A stretch of 32,565 bases of DNA from GCA-002772825 sp964560655 (GTDB taxonomy: Bacteria; Patescibacteriota; Minisyncoccia; GCA-002772825). This document shows, piece after piece, positions 1 to 7,167 of the stretch (the first letter of the stretch is position 1; the number at the start of each line of letters is the position of its first letter). The stretch is from assembly GCA_964560655.1 (NCBI GenBank), contig CAZLLR010000004.1, positions 1 through 32,565 of the forward strand. Direction: 5' to 3'. Made by a program: the position numbers and the translations under genes. Below the pieces are notes generated by a model. The model did no database searches. It saw only the letters and a program-made list of their open reading frames with translations, and was not told where the DNA came from.

Positions 1-987
1 ATAAAAGACCGCGCTCAAGACGGACGGTTCTCTATACATGTAAAAGACGCTGATATCGAGATAAGGACCTCTACTGTGCCTGGAGCTTATGGTGAATCTG
101 TGGTGATGAGGATCTTAAATCCAGACTCTATTAGTGTCACCTTCGAAGAATTGGGTATAGAGAAAAGACTTTTTGAAATCCTTTCTAAAGAGATAAAAAG
201 ACCAAATGGTATGATCTTAACGACTGGACCAACCGGCTCTGGAAAGACGACTACTCTCTATGCTGTCTTGAGGAAGATTAAAACTCCTGAAATAAAAATA
301 ATCACCCTTGAGGACCCTATTGAGTATCATCTTCCTGGTATAACTCAAACTCAAGCAGATAAAAAGAAGGGTTATGACTTTGCAAATGGACTAAGGGCTA
401 TCTTAAGACAAGACCCAGACGTGATAATGGTCGGAGAAATACGAGATTTAGAAACGGCAAAGATTGCGATAAACGCCGCCTTAACAGGGCATCTTGTACT
501 CTCAACTCTTCATACTAACAATGCCGCGGGCACCATACCAAGGCTTATAGACCTCGGGGTAAACCCAAACACTATCGCGCCTGCTTTAAATGCAGCACTT
601 GCTCAAAGGCTTATTAGGAAGCTCTGCAATACATGCAAGGTAAAAAGTATCCCTACTGAAGAAGAGAAAGCTTTAATCTTAAAGGTTATAGAGTCCTTAC
701 CAGAAGGAACAGAAAAGCCAAATATAGAAAATATAGAACTTTATAAAGCAGGAGGTTGCGATAAATGCACCAACACCGGATACAAAGGACGGATTGGCGT
801 CTTTGAGGCAATATTGGTAGATGATAATGTAGAAAGACTTATATTAAAGAATCCGACAGAGTCGGATATAAAAGAAGAAGCGAAACATCAGCAGATTATG
901 ACTATGGCTCAAGACGGCATATTTAAAGTTATAGCCGGAGAGACCTCTCTCGAGGAACTCAGAAGAGTTGTTGAATTTGAAGATTAA
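1..987 (+). CDS. pilB: Type IV pilus assembly ATPase PilB/GspE family, 5'-truncated by the window edge
   Basis: The frame is open from the first base, so the gene starts outside the window; 328 residues are present. It encodes the hexameric cytoplasmic ATPase that powers pilin assembly. Visible motifs, in order, are the end of the N2/linker domain (QDGRF...ST.PGAYGE), Walker A GPTGSGKTT (about bases 226-252), the Asp box/Walker B IMVGEIRD, the His box STLHTNNA, and a zinc-binding CNTC...CDKC pair followed by GYKGRIGVFE, which is typical of PilB and GspE. The CDS ends in TAA. It is not PilT, because PilT lacks the tetracysteine motif. A frameshifted pilin-like gene lies convergent downstream, which fits a pilus locus. 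The family call is secure; the choice of PilB over GspE rests on the pilin-like neighbour and on what is usual in Patescibacteria. Confidence 0.93.
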   Translation: MKDRAQDGRFSIHVKDADIEIRTSTVPGAYGESVVMRILNPDSISVTFEELGIEKRLFEILSKEIKRPNGMILTTGPTGSGKTTTLYAVLRKIKTPEIKIITLEDPIEYHLPGITQTQADKKKGYDFANGLRAILRQDPDVIMVGEIRDLETAKIAINAALTGHLVLSTLHTNNAAGTIPRLIDLGVNPNTIAPALNAALAQRLIRKLCNTCKVKSIPTEEEKALILKVIESLPEGTEKPNIENIELYKAGGCDKCTNTGYKGRIGVFEAILVDDNVERLILKNPTESDIKEEAKHQQIMTMAQDGIFKVIAGETSLEELRRVVEFED

Positions 988-1131
988 ATTCTTGTAAAAA
1001 TCCATCTCAGTAGGATTTATCTCCACCTATGGACGACCTAATTTTCTTTGAGCTTGCGAGTTGGAAAATGGAAGTACTCTTGTGGTGATGATATTCTAAC
1101 CTGTTTGATATATTAAACTACTCTGTTGTCA
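988..1131. other. Convergent spacer between pilB and the frameshifted pilin-like gene
   Basis: This 144-bp spacer holds only a weak hairpin (AAATCC...GGATTT near 1000-1017) that could end pilB transcription, and a 19-codon ATG reading frame at 1029 without a ribosome-binding site. I see no convincing gene here. Confidence 0.4.
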
Positions 1132-2327
1132 TTATTTAAAAATTATAGAATTGAGTCCGTTATTACAATCATCTCTGAAAGTATTAGTTGGATCACCGAA
1201 TATTTTACCATACAAAACAGTTGTCCCTATGGGGCAATTAGGTCCAAGATTCCAGGTAACTGGATTCTCAAAAGCATAATAACTATTAGTAGTACAATCT
1301 CCTCCTAAAATGTTTGAGGGATCCACTGGCATGGAGGATGAATATGGGGAAAGGTCTGCTTCGAAAGTTCCACTCCACTTTCCAAGGCATGTATCAAAAC
1401 CATCTAGACCTCCTCCTGGATATTCACCATTATCAGCATAATAGAATCCTAAAGCTAAGGCTATTCGGTTGTAATCATGCTCCCTTTTCGCGTTTCTCGC
1501 CTTAATTCGATTAGCGGGGGTAAATGGATTTTCTTCTTCAGTCGTGTTTTTTATCACTATATTAAATTCTCCAAAATTTAATATACTGGCTATAAGTTGA
1601 TATTTAAAGAATCCTTCAGAACCTTCAGCTATTATAGTATTAAATGCTTCCACCAAAGAACCATCACATCCTCCGCCTGGAGATAATAATGTCTTAAAAT
1701 ATCCCTTAGAACTATTTTTAGGGAACTTACACACCATTTTAGTATTAGCTAATTCAGAAATTTCTTTAGGATATTTTATTGTGGAGATATTTACAATACA
1801 CTTTTCTTTTTCTGTTGATTGTATGTCGTAACTAAAACGTAAACCATAAGAAGTGTTAGGTGTTTTAGCTGTTGATTTTGTACAAGTTTTTAAATTATCA
1901 TAAAAACAAGTTTCAATTTTTTGAAGACTAGGGCCGAAATTATTTTCATCTATTATTTTTTCATCAGTTCCACAGTCAATGATTTTTGTACCTTGATCGG
2001 AAGTTTCATTTAAATTTCTTATGCCAGAATCAGCAGGTACCTCTTTAGAATTCTCTGCAACTTGTACTTCTATTTTCTGTGGCTCATATACAAAATGCCA
2101 ATATGCGTATCCTCCACTCGTAAGAAGAAAAAATGCAAAATAGACACTATCACAATAAGTGTTTTAGATATGCTTTTCGTTATTTGCTTAGGGGTGATTG
2201 AAGTAAGCGCTTCCTCTATAGATTCTTGAGTCCAGCCAGCGCCAATTAAATTAGTTTTAATAGCGTCGTCAGTCATTCCTTCAGCTTTTGCTTTTACTAT
2301 GTAATCAATAAGTTGTTGGTTTGGCAT
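1132..2327 (-). pseudogene. Frameshifted membrane protein: UBA-like N-terminus, one TM helix, pilin-like C-terminal region
   Basis: Two minus-strand reading frames make one protein of about 398 aa if one base is restored. The first starts at ATG 2327 and encodes a small helical UBA/CUE-like domain (MPNQQLIDYI..., GW.QE.I.EAL), then a charged linker and the start of a hydrophobic helix (KTLIVIVSIL). In the next frame the same helix continues as FAFFLLTSGGYAYW and is followed by a Cys/Thr-rich extracytoplasmic region. The C-terminus resembles minor pilin/pseudopilin-like domains (ARNAKREHDYNRIALAL, YYADNGEYP, later MPVDP). The switch falls at or near a run of six A on the + strand (2128-2133); one extra base there joins the halves seamlessly. 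The second frame is open from about 2161 to the stop at 1132. This may be a real mutation or a homopolymer assembly error. The exact function is unknown; the architecture suggests a surface or pilus-associated protein. Confidence 0.75.
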
Positions 2328-2749
2328 AATGTATTTATTTTACTATTTTATTATTTAAAATTCTAGTTTCGCTGTGAAATATAAATATACCAAACTTTCA
2401 TCGGCTCGGACACTCAAATATTTATTACGAGATAAAATAAAAAACCACTTAAATTTTCAGGCGGAACCTTCAACATTTGCCGAAAGCTTAGGTTTTACTT
2501 TAAGCAATCCTCCAGTTAATCCCGCCGAGACGAGACACCAGAGTACCCTGTAAGCAAAACCCGATAAAGCGCAAAGCTTTTGCCTGAAAATTTAAGTAGC
2601 TTCTTATTCAGTTCTCAATATTAGTGTTTAATCACCTATCAAAAGGACTAAACATTGAATTATATTATATATTATCAAAATATGGTAAAATATCGTTAAT
2701 TCCACTAAAATAAGTGAACTTATATATAACCTAGCACATAACTATTACT
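2328..2749. other. Gene-free stretch between the frameshifted gene and ruvB, containing a structured RNA candidate
   Basis: This 422-bp divergent spacer has no credible ORF. Its middle (2433-2597) holds the structured RNA candidate described separately. The flanks are AT-rich and should hold the ruvB promoter. I could not assign a clear -35/-10 pair for ruvB, and no Shine-Dalgarno site precedes its ATG. Confidence 0.6.
2433..2597 (-). ncRNA. Putative structured small RNA (rod-like, 6S-like shape), minus strand
   Basis: A perfect 16-bp closing stem pairs 2447-2462 with 2582-2597. On the minus strand it is followed at once by a U-rich tail (GGTTTTTTATTTTATC, 2446-2431), as expected for intrinsic termination. 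Inside, further complementary segments line up as a long imperfect rod: GGGUUUUGCUU with AAGUAAAACCU (11 bp with wobbles), CUCUGGU with ACUGGAG (7 bp), and an apical UCUCGU/GCGGGA hairpin. The transcript would be about 150-165 nt. The overall shape recalls 6S RNA, but I recognise no diagnostic sequence, and it does not carry SRP, RNase P or tmRNA signature motifs. It is more GC-rich than its surroundings. The strand call rests on the U-tail; no strong promoter could be assigned. Confidence 0.5.
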
Positions 2750-3763
2750 ATGTCAAGTAATCAAAATCAAGAAGAAAAACAGGTAAATAATGATAAATTC
2801 CTTGATGCTACCCTAAGGCCTCAGAAATGGCATGAATACATAGGCCAAGAAAGGATAAAAAACAACCTCAAGATACTTATCACTGCCGCCAAAGAGAGAA
2901 ATCACCCCCCTGAACATCTCCTTTTCTATGGTCCAGCGGGCTTAGGAAAGACGACTATCGCCAACCTAGTGGCCAAAGAACTTGAAGCTCAGATCAAGAT
3001 TACTTCAGGTCCTGCCGTTGAAAGAGTTGGCGACCTTGCCTCTATACTTACAAACCTCTCACCAGGAGATGTCCTCTTTATAGATGAAGTTCACCGACTG
3101 AACAAACTCATAGAAGAAGTGCTCTACTCTGCGATGGAAAATGGCTCGCTGGACATAATAATAGGTAAGGGCCCTTCTGCGCGCACCATCCAACTAGAAC
3201 TTCCACCTTTTACTCTGGTAGCCGCTACCACGAGGATAGCTCTTCTCTCCTCACCTCTCCGCTCAAGATTCTCTGGAGGGACATTTCGTCTGGATTTTTA
3301 CTCTACCCTTGAGATACAGCAAATTATCCAACGATCTGCAAAGATACTAGATGTAAAGATAGGCGATGATGCTGCTATTGAGATAGCCAAAAGGAGCAGG
3401 TCCACACCGCGTGCGGCAAACCACTTCCTAAAGAGATGCCGAGACTTCGCCCAAGTTAACAAAAAGCCCCTCACTACAGAATGTGTAAAAGAAGCGCTGT
3501 CTCTCCTTGAGATAGACGAGGTAGGCTTAAGTAAAGCCGACAGAGAACTCCTTAAAACTATAATAGTAAAATTTGGAGGTGGCCCAGTAGGACTCAACAC
3601 TCTGGCAAGTGCCCTCTCAGAAGAGGCAGCGACTATAGAAGAGGTGTATGAGCCTTACCTTATACAACTTGGATTCTTAGAGCGGACAGCAAGAGGAAGA
3701 GTAACCACCCCTCACGCTTACGAACATTTAGGCTTGAAAACATCTCAAGAAGGATTATTATAA
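2750..3763 (+). CDS. ruvB: Holliday junction branch migration helicase RuvB
   Basis: This 337-aa AAA+ ATPase drives Holliday-junction branch migration as part of RuvAB. Visible motifs are Walker A GPAGLGKTT (residues 61-69), Walker B/DEVH (FIDEVHRL, about 110-117), sensor 1 AATTR, the arginine-finger region PLRSRF, and the C-terminal winged helix with GGGPVGLNTLA and the ending YEPYLIQLGFLERTARGR. The length is normal for the family. The ATG at 2750 gives the expected N-terminus before LRPQKWHEYIGQ; no Shine-Dalgarno site is present. ruvA is not in the window, and ruvC is about 4 kb downstream rather than adjacent. yebC follows after 60 bp on the same strand, so the two may be cotranscribed. 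Confidence 0.97.
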   Translation: MSSNQNQEEKQVNNDKFLDATLRPQKWHEYIGQERIKNNLKILITAAKERNHPPEHLLFYGPAGLGKTTIANLVAKELEAQIKITSGPAVERVGDLASILTNLSPGDVLFIDEVHRLNKLIEEVLYSAMENGSLDIIIGKGPSARTIQLELPPFTLVAATTRIALLSSPLRSRFSGGTFRLDFYSTLEIQQIIQRSAKILDVKIGDDAAIEIAKRSRSTPRAANHFLKRCRDFAQVNKKPLTTECVKEALSLLEIDEVGLSKADRELLKTIIVKFGGGPVGLNTLASALSEEAATIEEVYEPYLIQLGFLERTARGRVTTPHAYEHLGLKTSQEGLL

Positions 3764-3823
3764 AAGAAGGACAAATCAATAATTTGTATTATTAGATAAA
3801 TTAAGTACCTTAGTGGCTAGTAT

Positions 3824-4354
3824 ATGTCAGGACATAATAAATGGTCAAAAATTAAAAATAAGAAAGCAGTAACGGATGCAGAAAAGAGTAAAGTCTTTTC
3901 TAAGTTCTCCCAGCTTATAACTATCGAGTCTAAGAAAGCTGATGGAGATGAGAGCTCTCCCTCTCTACGCGCGGTGATAGAAAGAGCGAAGAAAGAGAAT
4001 ATGCCGACTTCAAATATAGATAGAGCGGTAAAGAAAGGTGCCGGCGCTGAGGCTGGCTCACTTGAAGAAGTGTTGTATGAAGCATATGGTCCAGGAGGTG
4101 TAGCACTTATCATAGAAGGTATTACAGATAGTAAGAATCGCTCTGCAGCTGAGATAAAACATATATTATCTAAGAACGGACTTTCCCTCGCAGGGCAAGG
4201 GAGTGCCACTTGGGCGTTTGAGAAGACTCATGAAGGCTGGGAGCCAAAGCATATGACACTAATAGAAGAAGAGGATGGTAATAAACTTGAAAAACTAATT
4301 GAGGAGCTAGAGGATAATGACGCGGTGCAAGGTGTCTATACAAATGCAGAGTAA
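3824..4354 (+). CDS. yebC: YebC/TACO1-family protein, compact form
   Basis: The N-terminus MSGHNKWSKIKNKKA is the family hallmark, followed by conserved blocks ERAKKENMPTSNIDRAVKKG, YEAYGPGGVALIIEGITD and NRSAAEIKHILSKNG. Family proteins are about 240-250 aa; this one is 176. After GSATWAFEK it jumps almost straight to the C-terminal signature KLIEELEDNDAVQGVYTN. About 65-70 residues of the alpha/beta part are therefore missing, while both ends are intact. Members bind ribosomes or rRNA and help translation of difficult motifs such as polyproline; some were described as transcription regulators. The deletion is clean and in frame. Placement next to ruvB matches the common yebC-ruvCAB neighbourhood. 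Confidence 0.93.
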   Translation: MSGHNKWSKIKNKKAVTDAEKSKVFSKFSQLITIESKKADGDESSPSLRAVIERAKKENMPTSNIDRAVKKGAGAEAGSLEEVLYEAYGPGGVALIIEGITDSKNRSAAEIKHILSKNGLSLAGQGSATWAFEKTHEGWEPKHMTLIEEEDGNKLEKLIEELEDNDAVQGVYTNAE

Positions 4355-4373
4355 ATTTACATTATTTACTTTT

Positions 4374-4386
4374 TACTTGATATAAG
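4374..4386 (+). promoter_or_regulatory. Possible extended -10 promoter of the 40-aa gene
   Basis: TGATATAAG (4378-4386) is an extended -10 of the TGnTATAAG type, about 40 bp before the start codon at 4427. A TTTACA at 4356 is 19 bp away, which is long. The assignment is by motif only. Confidence 0.35.
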
Positions 4387-4426
4387 CTTAAATAAAAAAT
4401 AGATAAAAACAAAAAAAGGAGGTTAT

Positions 4427-4549
4427 ATGGCTAAAGAGAAAAAGTTTTATTTTCCGAGAGAGGAGGGTTCAAGTAGTAACGAAGGAGGAAGTAAGAAAAC
4501 AAAGGATAGGCCAATAAAGCGCTGTCCCGGAAAAAAAATTGGTGGGTAA
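4427..4549 (+). CDS. Unrecognised 40-aa basic small protein
   Basis: A 40-codon ORF (MAKEKKFYFP...KIGG) is preceded by an excellent Shine-Dalgarno site (AAAGGAGG, 4 bases before the ATG). It has its own extended -10 upstream and a strong terminator (4572-4605) downstream, so it forms a complete small transcription unit. The protein is rich in Lys/Arg plus Gly and Ser, has one cysteine (RCPGKK), and shows no membrane segment, so it is probably cytoplasmic and perhaps nucleic-acid binding. I do not recognise the family. The quality of the expression signals is the main reason to call it real. Confidence 0.65.
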   Translation: MAKEKKFYFPREEGSSSNEGGSKKTKDRPIKRCPGKKIGG

Positions 4550-4571
4550 AAAGCTATAATAAAAAAAAGAA

Positions 4572-4605
4572 GGGCGGGAGTGAAAATTCACTCCCGCCCA
4601 TTTTT
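4572..4605. terminator. Strong bidirectional terminator
   Basis: A 12-13 bp perfect stem (GGGCGGGAGTGA paired with TCACTCCCGCCC, 4572-4599) has an A-rich tract on its left and TTTTT on its right, so it works on both strands. It ends the 40-aa gene on the + strand. The stop codon of the minus-strand membrane gene (4588) lies inside the stem. Confidence 0.9.
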
Positions 4606-4848
4606 ACTTCCATTTGCTTGTAAGTTAGGATTGGGCTTCCTTTCAACCCAGATCATAAACCTTACTAAAAACAAGCTGAAAGCAAAAGTCTCAACGCCGA
4701 CATAAAGGAATCCCTCAAAGAGCTCCTTACCATCGGTGTTTGTAAAAAAACATATGTAATATAGAAAGAAAGCTACGACAGTTGTATATAGAGCACATTT
4801 TACAGAAATGAACCAAGAACTCTTTTTTACTTCCTGAGCCTTCCCCAC
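4588..4848 (-). CDS. Unrecognised small membrane protein with two TM helices
   Basis: The 86-aa product has two hydrophobic segments, CALYTTVVAFFLYYICFF (about residues 18-35) and GVETFAFSLFLVRFMIWV (about 51-68). A short loop lies between them (TNTDGKELFEG), and the tail is basic and Asn-rich. The start is GTG at 4848, fixed by a perfect AGGAGG seven bases upstream (4857-4862). The stop falls within the shared terminator. A 15-bp palindrome (4909-4923) lies upstream and may be an operator. I do not recognise the family; the topology suggests an inner-membrane hairpin protein. Confidence 0.7.
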   Translation of the reverse strand: MGKAQEVKKSSWFISVKCALYTTVVAFFLYYICFFTNTDGKELFEGFLYVGVETFAFSLFLVRFMIWVERKPNPNLQANGSKNGRE

Positions 4849-4908
4849 GATATTACCTCCTATTTTTTATAAAAGCTAATTATATTATATATAAAAAAAC
4901 AATTCTAA

Positions 4909-4923
4909 TCTGATTAAATCAGA
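4909..4923. promoter_or_regulatory. Operator-like palindrome upstream of the two-helix membrane gene
   Basis: TCTGATTAAATCAGA is a perfect 7+1+7 palindrome. It lies between the terminator of the winged-helix gene and the AT-rich promoter region of the 86-aa membrane gene. The symmetry and position suggest a binding site for a dimeric regulator; which regulator is unknown. Confidence 0.4.
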
Positions 4924-4936
4924 ATACGTCTACCTT

Positions 4937-4982
4937 AAAAAAGCAACGGCTACCGAGAAAACTCGGTAGCCGTTGCTTTTTT
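4937..4982. terminator. Bidirectional terminator after the winged-helix gene
   Basis: A 15-bp perfect stem (GCAACGGCTACCGAG, 4943-4957, with its complement at 4962-4976) has an AAAA loop and is flanked by A6 and T6. It ends the minus-strand gene whose stop codon is at 4981. Confidence 0.93.
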
Positions 4983-5292
4983 ATAATTTTCTATAATATA
5001 CAGCGTGGCCGGTACTACCTATTTGTTCTATCTTTCCATCGTCTTCAAGCTCCTGAAGGTATTTTGTTGCCATAGAGTCAGACACCCCAATCAACTTCTC
5101 CACGTCGTTGTTTACGATCGTGTCACGGTGCTTAAATAAGGTTAAAATCTTTTCCTTATTTTCTTTTTTCTTTTCAAAACGATCCTTTTTATCTGCTGTG
5201 GCTTGCTTGTTACCACTCTTTCTCTTAGAGGCCATACTCTTTCCCAACCAGATACCCACAACTGCGATTATTATATATATTAGATATTTCAT
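4981..5292 (-). CDS. Membrane-anchored winged-helix (wHTH) protein
   Basis: The 103-aa product starts with one N-terminal TM helix (YLIYIIIAVVGIWLG, about residues 3-17), then a highly charged Lys/Glu linker (about 20-47). The C-terminal winged helix-turn-helix (about 48-103) reads ILTLFKHRDTIVNNDVEKLI, GVSDSMATKYLQELEDDGKI and ends in a wing, GSTGHAVYYRKL. The fold resembles DeoR/MarR-type DNA-binding domains. A regulator tethered to the membrane could act on nearby genes or as a DNA anchor, but that is inference. The start codon lies within an inverted repeat (5291-5304/5343-5356), suggesting translational control. No Shine-Dalgarno site is seen. Confidence 0.75.
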   Translation of the reverse strand: MKYLIYIIIAVVGIWLGKSMASKRKSGNKQATADKKDRFEKKKENKEKILTLFKHRDTIVNNDVEKLIGVSDSMATKYLQELEDDGKIEQIGSTGHAVYYRKL

Positions 5293-5356
5293 CCCGTTAG
5301 AAATTTAATTTTAAAACTAATAATTTACTACTGAACCACATTATTTCTAACGGGAT
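5291..5356 (-). promoter_or_regulatory. Inverted repeat in the 5' leader covering the start codon of the winged-helix gene
   Basis: A perfect 14-bp repeat (ATCCCGTTAGAAAT at 5291-5304, complement at 5343-5356) has a 38-nt AT-rich loop. On the minus strand the ATG (5292-5290) lies at the end of the second arm, so in RNA the hairpin would pair two of its bases. Confidence 0.55.
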
Positions 5357-5372
5357 TCATATTTCTATTATA

Positions 5373-5699
5373 TCAGATTAATTTGAAGTTTATTATCTTT
5401 ACTAAGGTATCTGGCCCGACAAAATCACCATAATACTTACGATAAATTTTATACATTTCTTCATCGCTTTCAAATTTCTCATGTCCCTCAAAATCAGCTT
5501 CTTCTAAATCTCTCATTTTTTTCTCCTTAACTTCAGTCAATAATGCTTCTCCAAATTTATCTACTGTATTCCAATTTATAAGATCAACTTTATCCCCAAC
5601 CTGCAAATCTTTATCATCAAGAAGACGCCATGTAGAATTCTTCTCTTTCAATAACACAAGTGGAACAAGATTCTTTCTAAATTTTAAAGTCTTTTGCAT
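5373..5699 (-). CDS. ASCH/PUA-like domain protein
   Basis: This 108-aa single-domain protein shows the ASCH layout: a first strand (TLKFRKNLVPLVLLKEK), the turn LQVGDKVDLINWNT, the strand FGEALLTEVKEKKMRDL, the typical GHEKFESDEEMYKIYRKYYG helix, and a final strand VKIINFKLI. ASCH domains belong to the PUA-like fold and are predicted to bind RNA or modified nucleotides; some members act as N4-acetylcytidine amidohydrolases. The substrate here is unknown. It is the last gene of a likely Nudix-MYG1-ASCH operon, nine bases after the MYG1 stop. Confidence 0.75.
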   Translation of the reverse strand: MQKTLKFRKNLVPLVLLKEKNSTWRLLDDKDLQVGDKVDLINWNTVDKFGEALLTEVKEKKMRDLEEADFEGHEKFESDEEMYKIYRKYYGDFVGPDTLVKIINFKLI

Positions 5700-5708
5700 A
5701 AAATTATT

Positions 5709-6620
5709 TTACTCTTTATTTTCAACAGCAAGTTTTGCTAAGGCGATAGCGCTCTCTCTTGAGCCCGAGACACACATAAACCTTCCTCGGTGGCAGAAAA
5801 TAGCATCTGGCACACCAGTCTCTTTTACCAACTCTTCGTCACGCAGACCACCCCAATTTCTTGGAAGAGGCTTTCTTGTCTCGAAAGTCTTTTTGCCTTT
5901 GTTTATAGCGACAACCTGCCAATTGCCCACATCACTGCGGTAGATCACTGCATAAAGTGGCTCTGAGTAAGCACCCAGTACGCGAACGATATTCTCTCTA
6001 CCATAACTTTTCTCTTTATCTTCAAAGATAATGACCTTCTTGTCCTTAAATTTATTATAAATTTTCTTAATATCATCTTCCACTTCAACCTCATCTTGCG
6101 TCACTTTTACTTCTCTTTCTATTATCTTTCTCGCCCAAGATACGGCCTCCTTAAACTTATCATCAAAACTTTTATCCTTTTCTTTCCATGTAGGCCTAAA
6201 GAGATTGATAATCCCGTAGATTGTATACTGATATACATCTGGAAAAACATATTCTTTCACTAAGTTAACTCCATTGTCACCAGCATCTATGGCCTGTACC
6301 AATTTCTCATCCAAGCGAAGAGCTATCTCAAGTGAACCACATAGCTTCTCACCAAACTTTTTCCATACCAAACCAAAAGATGCATAAGGGATACCATTCT
6401 CCCTCTCTCCGGCACCGCCTATCTGGTGGTGGTCAAATCTGTTAGCTTCTGGCTTATACTCACCACTAATATCAACAACATAATCACCGGACTTGATAAT
6501 CTCTGAGTCTCTCGTCCTTAATAATTCAAACTCCTCCTCTTTAAAGGCAAGGCTAATAGTTGCCACCGCAAACACATCGTCCGAGTGAAACTTCCCATTG
6601 TGAGTAATAATCTTTTTCAT
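5709..6620 (-). CDS. MYG1 family (UPF0160) DHH-like phosphoesterase/exonuclease
   Basis: The 303-aa product carries the MYG1 hallmarks: N-terminal ITHNGKFHSDDVFAVA (the HNG.FH.DD metal site), YVVDISGEY, the second metal motif NRFDHHQIGGAGERENGIPYASFGLVW, and IDAGDNGV around residue 120. The C-terminal half contains GRENIVRVLGAYSEPLYAVIYRS and the ending GRFMCVSGSRESAIALA. Eukaryotic MYG1 is an RNA exonuclease; the bacterial role is poorly known. Its ATG overlaps the stop of the upstream Nudix gene (ATGA at 6620-6617), indicating translational coupling. Confidence 0.92.
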   Translation of the reverse strand: MKKIITHNGKFHSDDVFAVATISLAFKEEEFELLRTRDSEIIKSGDYVVDISGEYKPEANRFDHHQIGGAGERENGIPYASFGLVWKKFGEKLCGSLEIALRLDEKLVQAIDAGDNGVNLVKEYVFPDVYQYTIYGIINLFRPTWKEKDKSFDDKFKEAVSWARKIIEREVKVTQDEVEVEDDIKKIYNKFKDKKVIIFEDKEKSYGRENIVRVLGAYSEPLYAVIYRSDVGNWQVVAINKGKKTFETRKPLPRNWGGLRDEELVKETGVPDAIFCHRGRFMCVSGSRESAIALAKLAVENKE

Positions 6621-7051
6621 AAATTTTTATAAACTACACCTGCTTTATAATTTTCAATAATAGCACCCGTACTCTCAAAGAGATTATCCGGAAGATTGTC
6701 TAGGCTAAACCATCTCCATTCTTTACATTTATCAATTTCCATTAATTTAGGTTCACCACCTTTATATACACCCCTAATACCTATGTTTAGGTATTGCTTA
6801 CCATCTGTTTTAATATATCCCATCTCGTCAAAAACAGAAATTAATTTAAATTCACCTACTTCTAAGTCTGTTTCTTCTTTTACTTCTCTTTTTGCTGTTT
6901 CAAAAATAGTCTCTCCGAAGTCTAAGTGTCCACCAGGAAAAGACCATTCTTCCGCACCATGAGAGCCCTGCCTTAAACCAAGGATTACTTCTCCTTTATT
7001 ATTTTGCAACATTACACCAACTCCTACGCGTGGGTATTTTTCTTCACTCAT
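6617..7051 (-). CDS. Nudix hydrolase
   Basis: In this 144-aa protein the Nudix box GGHLDFGETIFETAKREVKEET (residues 40-61) is intact, including the REVKEE metal-binding core. The N-terminal strand VGVGVMLQNNKGEVILGLR and a pre-box EEWSFPGGH resemble MutT/ADP-ribose-type members acting on nucleoside diphosphate derivatives; substrate specificity cannot be read. It heads the Nudix-MYG1-ASCH operon. TGGTACACT (7067-7059), an extended -10, lies seven bases before the ATG, so the mRNA would be leaderless or nearly so. Confidence 0.92.
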   Translation of the reverse strand: MSEEKYPRVGVGVMLQNNKGEVILGLRQGSHGAEEWSFPGGHLDFGETIFETAKREVKEETDLEVGEFKLISVFDEMGYIKTDGKQYLNIGIRGVYKGGEPKLMEIDKCKEWRWFSLDNLPDNLFESTGAIIENYKAGVVYKNL

Positions 7052-7058
7052 AAATAAA

Positions 7059-7067
7059 AGTGTACCA
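7059..7067 (-). promoter_or_regulatory. Extended -10 promoter of the Nudix operon
   Basis: On the minus strand, TGGTACACT is a TGn-extended -10 element seven bases before the start codon. The predicted transcript start is at or next to the ATG. No good -35 was found. Confidence 0.5.
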
Positions 7068-7131
7068 CAAAATTTCTAAAGTTTAACCTATAACTTAAAA
7101 TTACAAAAGTCAGACCTTTAGGGATTTTAAA

Positions 7132-7159
7132 TTGACAATATATAACCGTTGTGTATACT
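7132..7159 (+). promoter_or_regulatory. Near-consensus sigma-70 promoter of the toxin-antitoxin operon
   Basis: TTGACA (7132-7137) and TATACT (7154-7159) are separated by 16 bp. The ATG at 7168 is eight bases past the -10, so the mRNA should be leaderless. A TTG in the same frame at 7132 is this -35 box, not a start codon. Confidence 0.85.
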
Positions 7160-7167
7160 TTAGTTAT

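Noticed and set aside
1029..1088. 19-codon ORF after pilB
   Set aside because: No ribosome-binding site or promoter and very short.
2433..2597. tmRNA, SRP RNA or RNase P RNA identity for the structured RNA
   Set aside because: The required conserved sequences (tRNA-like ends, SRP apical motif, RNase P core) are absent and the size does not fit tmRNA or RNase P.
7132..7167. TTG start that would add 12 residues to the antitoxin
   Set aside because: The TTG is the -35 hexamer of a near-consensus promoter and the transcript starts after it.
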